Of a stretch of DNA of 20,000 nt, positions 14,926 through 20,000 are shown in pieces. The stretch lies in contig CAUYUJ010014329.1 in the NCBI GenBank assembly GCA_963575745.1, forward strand, positions 346,369-366,368. The letters are read 5' to 3'. The DNA is from Prorocentrum cordatum (lineage: Eukaryota > Sar > Dinophyceae > Prorocentrales > Prorocentraceae). The translations under genes and the position numbers were made by a program. Under the pieces are notes generated by a model, which searched no databases, was not told the DNA's origin, and was given only the letters and a program-made list of their open reading frames with translations. Each line of letters starts with the position of its first letter. Position 1 is the first letter of the stretch.

Positions 14926-15144
14926 CCCTTGGGGCGACGGGAATGGGCACAAAGAGAGTGGGCACAGTGCCCAACAGCAAGTGTTGCCCAAAATCGACAA
15001 CGGCCGCTGTCGGGCGAGCGGCTTCGTGTCTTCGAGGGACAGCGCCCGCGGCGGCGCGGACAGCGGGCCCAGTTCAAAAGGAGCAGGCACTTCTGTCGGT
15101 CTGCGTGCCCATCCTTTCCGCACCCATTCTGATCGTTCCCCCCC
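14926..15144. mobile_element. Probable foldback element F8
   Basis: The left end carries GAATGGGCACAAAGAGAGTG, then GGCAC. The right end in reverse complement carries GAATGGGTGCGGAAAGGATG, then GGCAC. A perfect GGGCAC-A-GTGCCC hairpin is at 14960-14972. The centre (about 15000-15070) is GC-rich and unpaired. Only one copy is in view, so the status is less sure than for F1, F2 and F5. Confidence 0.48.
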
Positions 15145-15206
15145 TCGCTCGCCGCCGAGAATGATGGGCCTGTTCTCCACCACCGCCAGCACCAAGTTGG
15201 AGGGGG
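15145..15206. other. Short coding-like patch, strand unclear
   Basis: The plus strand reads MMGLFSTTASTKLEGEG and the minus strand NLVLAVVENRPIILGGE. Both have G/C at nearly every third position. It could be a short exon on either strand. Confidence 0.25.
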
Positions 15207-15322
15207 AGGGGGTTCTCCTCCTCCTCCTTCCCCTCCTCCTCCTCCTCCTCCTCCTCCTCCTCCTCCTCCTCCTCCTCCTCCTCCTCCTCCTTCCCCTCCT
15301 CCTCCTCCTCCTCCTCCTCCTC
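15207..15322 (-). repeat. (TCC)n microsatellite
   Basis: About 115 bp of TCC with two TTCCCC interruptions. Confidence 0.96.
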
Positions 15323-15339
15323 GCCCTCCACCTCCAACT

Positions 15340-15826
15340 CATGGTGGTGGTGGTGGAAAAGCAGGCCCGTCAGAGAAGCCGATTCCGGCAGCCGTGGACC
15401 CCCGACTCGTGGACGTCCCGCGCCGGCCCCCGCCGCCTCCCGCCCGCCTCCCGCCCGCCCTTCGCCGGCGGACACCCTCCCGCCTTTACGTCGGCTTCCT
15501 GGAGCCCTCGCCTCCTGCTGCTCCCACCGTCCTTCAGGACCACACCCCAGAAAGCACGTCGAGCACCCCGAGAAGAGCGCCGGGAAAGAAGTGTCGAGAA
15601 AGCGTGTCGAGACGGCGTCGGGACGAGCGTCTCCCAGGGCCCGGCGCGCGAAAGCCCTCGAGGTTCTCTACTTTGTGTCTGGTGCTCGAAGCTCTCTCTG
15701 GTGACCGAGGCCAAAGCAGATTGGAACATCATCACGCCCTCCGCGGGCGGACACCCTCCCGCCCCTGAGGCCACGTCTGAAGGGGCCCTGGGACACACAG
15801 AGAAATACCCACAAATACACATGCTC
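15340..15826 (-). other. Region with a possible minus-strand coding frame
   Basis: A minus frame across about 15370-15800 includes VMMFQSALASVTRESFEHQT and AFWGVVLKDGGSSRRRGLQE. It has natural composition and moderate third-position bias. The peptide AGGCPPAEG recurs as AGGCPPAKG because the DNA motif GCGGACACCCTCCCGCC occurs at about 15467 and 15745. Plus frames are also open. No splice sites or family could be fixed. Confidence 0.3.
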
Positions 15827-16145
15827 CCCATATTTTCCCCTATTTTCTGGGCTTTTGGTCTTCCCCCCCCCCCCTTCCCATATTTTCCCGTATTTCCTGG
15901 GTTCTTGTCTCCCCCCACCACTTCCCATACTTTCCCGTATCTTCCGGGTTTTCGTCTTCCCCCCCCACTTCCCATATTGTCCCGTATTTTCTGAGGTGTT
16001 GTCCTCCCCCCCCACTTCCCATATTGTCCCGTATTTTCTGAGTTGTTGTCTTCCCCCCCCCCACTTCCCATCTTTCCCGCATGTTCTGGGTTTTTGCCCT
16101 CCCCCCACCCCCCCCACTTCCCAGACTTTCCCCGCACTTTTTCTA
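15827..16145 (+). repeat. Minisatellite, seven copies of a 47-53 bp unit
   Basis: Unit anchors (CCCA of TTCCCATATTTTCCC) fall at 15827, 15877, 15924, 15971, 16018, 16067 and 16120. Each unit has TTCCCATATTTTCCCGTATT, then TTCTGGGTT, then a C-run of variable length. The C-run explains the period change. There are no spacers, and it is not coding. Confidence 0.94.
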
Positions 16146-16338
16146 GGGCATCGACGCTGAATTGTGTCTGTGTGCTCATTCTCCTCCGGAGACGCCGGCC
16201 TCCCCGGCGCCGGGCCCCAGCCGGGCCCCCCCGCGCCGGAGCGCCGCAGAGGCGGCCCGCGGGAGCGATACGGGCGGCCCGGTGGTCCGTCGGGCCTGTC
16301 CCCCCTGCAGTCGAAGCGCTGCCAGAAAGGAACCCCAG
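16146..16338. other. GC-rich unassigned segment with an F5-like end
   Basis: The minus strand reads FWQRFDCRGDRPDGPPGRPY and on to PASPEENEHTD with good composition, but no splice site decides it. At 16289-16308 GTCGGGCCTGTCCCCCCTGC matches the F5 terminus almost exactly, so it may be a solo F5 end. Confidence 0.3.
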
Positions 16339-16339
16339 A

Positions 16340-16432
16340 TAAGAGGAGGAGGAGGAGGAGGAGGAGGAGGAGGAGGAGGAGGAGGAGGAGGAGGAGGAGG
16401 AGGAGGAGGAGGGAGGAGGAGAGGAGGGGGGG
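16340..16432 (+). repeat. (GGA)n microsatellite
   Basis: About 90 bp of pure GGA, ending in a G-rich run. Confidence 0.96.
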
Positions 16433-16455
16433 GGAACGAGGCCCCTTTTCTCTCG

Positions 16456-16643
16456 GGCTGGGCGAAAGGGGGGGATAGCAAAGGGGGGGGGGTGAGAAGC
16501 AGCTCACGCAGCTGATTCTCCCGGCGCCGCCCGGCGCCGGAGGCGGCCATGTATCGAGGAATGTGCCCCTCGGTGGGGCCGAAACCAGCTGCATGCAGCA
16601 GATTTCGTAACCCCCCCTTTCCCAATCCCCCCCTTTCGTCCGG
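16456..16643. mobile_element. Foldback element F7
   Basis: 188 bp. Left arm: GGCGAAAGGGGGGGATAGCA, a G-run, then AGCTCACGCAGCTGATTCTC. Reverse complement of the right arm: GGACGAAAGGGGGGGATTGG, a G-run, then GCTGCATGCAGCTGGTTTCG. A perfect hairpin CCGGCGCC-GCCC-GGCGCCGG sits at 16521-16540, and GCTGCATGCAGC is a 12-bp palindrome in the right arm. Single copy in this window. Confidence 0.68.
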
Positions 16644-16757
16644 CCCCTCTTCTCCAGAAGTGCAACTTCGACTTCCCACAGAAGACCCAAGAAGAACTGC
16701 AAACAAAATCAAGGAAAACCGAGCCCCTCCCCAACGAAACGAGTTCCTTCTTCAACG

Positions 16758-16904
16758 GCCCGACTGTGCAGGGGGATGTTGGACGAAAAGTTTAAAACTA
16801 CTCCGAGAATGCCCCAAACAATGGTCCACAAATGCTCCCAAAAGCGTCCCCAGACTATGCTTTGCCCAATGTTGAATCTTCCTCCTGTGGAGGGACAGGC
16901 CCGA
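16758..16904. mobile_element. Foldback element F5, copy 3
   Basis: The right end in reverse complement reads GTCGGGCCTGTCCCTCCACA, as in F5 copy 2. The left side has CAGGGGGATGTTGGACGAAA in the position of the F5 arm. The interior carries TGCCCCAAACAATGGTCC and its near inverse. The left terminus is eroded. Confidence 0.6.
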
Positions 16905-16909
16905 CTTGA

Positions 16910-17205
16910 GCCCTTGATGTCACGTCGGCTTCCCGGCGGGCCCTGGCCGGGCCCCTCCGGACCGTCGCGGAGCGGCCGGGGAGGAACAGGCGGCCCAGTG
17001 TCGGAGGCCTGAAAATTGTGAAAATTGGCACCAGCGCCAGCACAGGGGGCTGCCTCCACATGGGGAAGATGATCCCGGATTTCGGTGTCGGTGGCAATAG
17101 TTCGGCCACCTCGGAAGCCAGAACATGACCGCCATCGCCGAGATCGGCATCGTCCTCCCTCGGTGGAGGCACACCCCCGATCTTGGTGTTGGTGTCAACC
17201 TCTAG
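16910..17205 (+). other. Open coding-like block, strand ambiguous
   Basis: The plus frame from 16910 to TGA at 17126-17128 reads SVGGLKIVKIGTSASTGGCL, then HMGKMIPDFGVGGNSSATSE, with about 77% G/C third positions. The minus frame over 17172-16900 (VLASEVAELLPPTPKSGIIF) is nearly as good (about 71%). A second plus segment has PDLGVGVN like PDFGVGGN, because CGAT.T.GGTGT.GGTG.CAA is repeated 104 bp apart (17072 and 17176). It is a possible exon or repeat unit of unknown family. Confidence 0.3.
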
Positions 17206-17550
17206 GCCTGCGACAGCGGAAAAGGGTCGGGCCTTGAAAACAGCAGCATCGGACCTCTGGACCCCCGACCCTCGCGGGGGGGGGGGGGCCTCACCAACAA
17301 GAGCAAGAAGCGATGTGATTTACGATGGCGAGGGGGGGGCGCTCATCCTCGTGACCCATCGGTCAGAAGAAGTGGGTGGGCAGAAGCATGGAGTTAGTCA
17401 AGCGGTGAAAGCAGATTCGGATTCCGCCCCCCCCCGCCCTGACCAACCGACGAGGAGGGAAGAGAAAAAACTGCTCGTCTCATCAACCGGAAGGCGCCTA
17501 AGGTGTATCTGGGTCCAGAAAGCCAGAAATACCAACTTCCCAACGGCAAA
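17206..17550 (+). other. Open plus frame over a dispersed repeat
   Basis: A plus frame runs 17183-17833 and includes SDVIYDGEGGALILVTHRSE at about 17310-17370. It continues without a stop through the repeat shared with 10640-10800 and into F1 copy 3. In the related segment the frame has stops, so it is probably not a conserved gene. Confidence 0.28.
17355..17530. repeat. Dispersed repeat shared with 10640-10800
   Basis: Same ordered blocks as at 10640-10800: CCCATCGGTC, GCAGAAGCATGGAG and GGAAGGCGCCTAA. Here it lies just upstream of F1 copy 3. Confidence 0.5.
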
Positions 17551-17752
17551 CCGCAGAAGAAGCAAACTGGCACAAACGTACCATTTCAGAGCTCCGCGCC
17601 GATTTCTTGGACCCGCGCTGGGCACTCCTCCCAGGCGCGCCGAGCGCGCCAGGGGCGCCGCCGGAAGCACCGCCAGGAGGGCCCAGCGCAGATTCAGCAA
17701 ATCTGCGCGGAGCTCCCACACGTTATGTCGATGTAGATGTCACCTTCTACGG
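17551..17752. mobile_element. Foldback element F1, copy 3
   Basis: About 200 bp. The inner inverted ends match at 16 of 17: GAGCTCCGCGCCGATTT at left, and GAGCTCCGCGCAGATTT from the right. The left outer arm, GCAGAAGAAGCAAACTGGCA then CAAACGTACCATTTC, matches the reverse-complemented right outer arm of copy 4 (GAAGAACAAACGGCATAAAC then ATACATTTTC). The centre carries GGCGCGCC/GCGCGCC and GGCGCCGCC blocks. Confidence 0.82.
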
Positions 17753-17908
17753 AAAGAGGCCAATTATACACCTACACCGATCCCGACCAGGATCACACTG
17801 GGCCCAGGATCGGCCTGGCAAGGATCGGTTTGAATGTATGGTTGGTGCCCTCCGAAAGAACACAGCCCCCTCTCCAGGGTGCTTACCCGGATCAAACTTC
17901 TTTTCCTA

Positions 17909-18085
17909 GAAGAAGGAAAAACGGCATAAACATCAACGTTTGGCGCTCCTCGCGGATTTCTTGAATCTGCGCCGGACCAGCGCGCCAAGGGCGGCGCCAG
18001 AGGCGCCGCTGGTGGGGCCCTGCGCGGATCAAAGAACTCCGCGCGGAGCGCCGAAAATGTATGTTTATGCCGTTTGTTCTTCTTC
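17909..18085. mobile_element. Foldback element F1, copy 4 (most complete hairpin)
   Basis: 177 bp forming one imperfect hairpin. The inner arms pair at about 19 of 21 (GGCGCTCCTCGCGGATTTCT at left). The outer 33 bases pair at 26 positions, including ATGTTTATGCCGTTT against AAACGGCATAAACAT. The centre, GGCGCC-AGA-GGCGCC, is palindromic. It lies only 157 bp from copy 3. Confidence 0.85.
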
Positions 18086-18247
18086 GATTTCCGAGCGGTC
18101 AGCTAGATTTGGAGCGAGCTCGGGGACTGGGTGGGGGGGGCGAGGTCGCCCTGCGGGGCCCGGCGCGCATCGCCGCAAGAGCCACGCGAAGAGCCAGCGA
18201 AGACGAGGGCTGCCGCGCGGCGCATCCGCGAACACACCGCCCCGTAC

Positions 18248-18407
18248 CCGCGGAGTCGGTGCCAAGGGGCCTGGCCCGTGAGGGCCAAGGGGCCGAGCGC
18301 GGGGCCCTCTCCGACAGCTCCCCCATCTCCGCGTTCACGCCGCCGTCGGCGCAGAACGCGGAGCGGAAGGGGCAGAAGGGCCTCAGCTGCCACAGCCATC
18401 CAAACAT
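18248..18407 (-). CDS. Possible first exon of a minus-strand gene (MFGWLWQLRPFC...)
   Basis: On the minus strand ATG at 18407-18405 opens MFGWLWQLRPFCPFRSAFCA, then DGGVNAEMGELSERAPRSAP. Third positions are strongly G/C from codon 4. A donor-like GCGG|GTACGG lies at 18247. The frame also extends upstream to 18437 and downstream to 18099, so both ends are provisional. An alternative minus frame (VAAEALLPLPLRVLRRR) is less natural. The short N-terminus is rich in Trp, Phe and Cys. Family unknown. If real, the gene is transcribed away from the large TCC tract at 18545-19141, which would lie just upstream. Confidence 0.4.
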
Positions 18408-18544
18408 GACACTCTTCCGTCCATCCTCCTGCGTCATCCTCTATCCTCCTGCGCCCTCCTCCCCTCACCCAGACAACCTCATCATTCTCCCCCTCCGTCC
18501 TCGTGCGTCCTTCTGCTCCTCCGTCCTCCCTTTCCACCTCCCCC

Positions 18545-19141
18545 TCCTCCTCCTCCTACTCCTCAATCTCCTCCTCCTCCTCCTCCTCCTCCTCCGCCTC
18601 CTCCTCCTCCTCCTCCTCCTCCTCCTCCTCCTCCTCCTCCTCCTCCTCCTCCTCCTCCTCCCCTCCTCCCCCTCCTCCTGCTCCTCCTCCTCCGCCTCCT
18701 CCTCCTCCTCCTCCCTCCCTCCTCCCTCCCTCCTTCCTTCTTTCCTTCCTTCCTCCCTCCCTCCTCCTCCCTCCCTCCCTCCCTCCTCCCTCCTCCCTCC
18801 TCCTCCTCCTCCTCATCCTCCCTCCTCCTCATCCTCCTCCGCCTCCTCCTCCTCCTCCTCCGCCTCCGCCTCCACCTCCTCCTCCTCCTCCTCCGCCTCC
18901 GCATCCTCCTCCTCCTCCTTCTCCTCTCCTCCTCCTCCTCCTCCTCCTCCTCCTCCTCCTCCTCTCCTCCTCTTCCTCCTCATCCTCCTCCTCCTCTCCT
19001 CCTATCCTCCTCCTCCTCCCCTCCTCCTCCTCCTCCTCCTCCTCCTCCTCCTCCTCTTCATCCTCCTCCTCCTCCTCCTCCTCCTCCTCCTCCTCCTCCT
19101 CCTCCTCCTCCTCCTCCTCCTCCTCCTCCTCCTCCTCCTCC
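18545..19141 (-). repeat. (TCC)n / CT-rich tract, about 600 bp
   Basis: The longest simple-sequence tract in the window: pure TCC at 18568-18660, 18926-18964 and 19021-19141, separated by CCTCC/TTCC and TCATCC variants. Strand asymmetry is nearly complete. The long frames across it are repeat artefacts. Confidence 0.97.
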
Positions 19142-19400
19142 TGATCTTCTTAATAGTATGACAAATAGTGTGAGTATGATTGATCTTTTTGACGACTAAT
19201 CCGCCGGCCCCCTTGTGGGGCCACCAGGCTGTAGGCGCGGGTTCGCAGTTTCCTGTACCAGTTGTAGCTTGTAGTTTCCAGTGTTACAGTTCTGCTTCTT
19301 GCAGGTTACTGTAACTAGTTGATTGACCGCGCGAGGGGGGGGGAGGCCCAAACCAGATTTTTAGCGTCTCCTGGGCGCGTTGTCTGAATTGCTGGGGGGG
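19142..19400. other. Spacer between TCC tract and satellite
   Basis: Unique-looking. It contains two small hairpins: GGCCCCC-TTGT-GGGGCC near 19206, and GTTACAG...CTGTAAC at about 19282-19315. No gene is seen. Confidence 0.35.
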
Positions 19401-20000
19401 CTCGAAATCGACACCTCTCACGCAGATCCGCGGGGTCAGGGTCCAAAAACACAGTGGATTTGCTACATTTCTGAAATTCGGTGCCACCCCTCACCCAGAT
19501 CCGCGGGGTCAGATCCAAAAACACAACGGATTTGCCACATTTCTGAAATTCGGTGCCACCCCTCATGCAGATCCGCGGGGTCAGGGTCTAAAAACACATG
19601 GGATTTGCCACATTTCTGAAATTCGGTGCCGACCCTCACGCAGATCCGCGGGGTCAGGGTCCAAAAACACAAGAATTTGCCACATTTCTGAAATTCGGCG
19701 CCACCCCTTACGCAGATCCGCGGGGTCAGGGTCCAAAAACACAGGGGATGTGCCACATTTCTGAAATTCGGTGCCACCCCTCACGCAGATCCGCGGGGTC
19801 AGGGTCCAAAAACACATGGGATTTGCCACATTTCTGAAATTCGGTGCCACCCCTCACGCAGATCCGCAGGGTCAGGGTCCAAAAACATTTGCCACATTTC
19901 TGAAATTCGGTGCCACCCCTCACGCAGATCCGCGGGGTCAGGGTCCAAAAACACAGTGGATTTGCCACATTTCTGAAATTCGGTGCCACCCCTCACGCAG
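19401..20000 (+). repeat. Satellite array of a 72-73 bp unit, continuing past the window
   Basis: Unit anchors (GATCCGCGG) fall at 19425, 19498, 19570, 19643, 19715, 19788, 19861 and 19927, with the next starting at 20000. Each unit has GATCCGCGGGGTCAGGGTCC, then AAAAACACA, then GGATTTGCCACATTTCTGAA and ATTCGGTGCCACCCCTCACGCA. The seventh copy is 66 bp because it lacks the segment after AAAAACA. A degenerate partial unit (19401-19424) starts the array. Copies are highly similar, and ATTTCTGAAAT is a conserved small inverted repeat. Minus frames repeat GGTEFQKCGKS and DPDPADLR only because of the repeat, as the period is not a multiple of three. Confidence 0.96.

Noticed and set aside
18061-19161. 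366-codon ORF of Ser/Leu/Pro repeats
   Set aside because: The TCC tract lacks stop codons in most frames on both strands, so its length carries no information.
19463-19996. Protein repeats GGTEFQKCGKS / DPDPADLR on the minus strand
   Set aside because: The satellite period of 72-73 bp shifts the frame at most units, and all copies are explained by DNA-level amplification.
1-20000. tRNA, rRNA or spliceosomal RNA genes
   Set aside because: I looked for cloverleaf-like arms and familiar conserved blocks and saw none. A covariance-model scan would be needed to exclude small RNA genes.

Overview
The window looks like nuclear DNA from a GC-rich, repeat-loaded protist, most likely a dinoflagellate; Prorocentrum is a guess from general appearance only. 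Reasons: no operons, ribosome-binding sites or bacterial gene density; short isolated blocks with very strong G/C at third codon positions, several ending at GT donors or beginning after pyrimidine-AG acceptors; very long GGA/TCC, GAT and CAGA microsatellites; satellites and minisatellites; and many foldback (inverted-repeat) elements. All alignments, repeat counts and codon counts were made by eye.

Layout: 1-741 is the 3' end of an open frame with two H...CxxC...C modules, probably from a retrotransposon. 1083-1346 is a GGA tract. 1901-2757 holds foldback elements, one nested in another. 2803-4257 has a coding-like block on the minus strand, TCC tracts, and a plus-strand coding-like block that changes frame. 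4312-5870 is simple-sequence DNA plus an 87-88 bp minisatellite. 5871-7734 is mostly unassigned and CT-rich. 7735-8164 is a convincing minus-strand exon whose predicted acceptor lies at the edge of a foldback element. 8534-10604 has further foldback elements, palindromes and short open frames. 10640-13763 is repeat-derived or unassigned DNA with two minus-strand exon candidates. 13764-15144 has foldback elements around a clear minus-strand terminal exon (stop at 14270). 15207-16904 has TCC/GGA tracts, a 47 bp minisatellite and two foldback elements. 16905-18407 has ambiguous open frames, two neighbouring foldback copies and a minus-strand exon candidate. 18545-19141 is a roughly 600 bp TCC tract, and 19401-20000 is a 72-73 bp satellite running off the window.

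The most notable content is the foldback elements: ten sequence types (F1-F10 here) in about 16 kb, with F1 (four copies), F2 (two), F4 (one and a half) and F5 (three) repeated inside the window. They lack any recognisable transposase, so they resemble MITEs. One F2 copy lies directly at a predicted splice acceptor and has matching 4-bp flanks, which fits intron gain by transposon insertion (introners, known from dinoflagellates and related alveolates). No complete gene can be assembled, and no set of genes here visibly works together.
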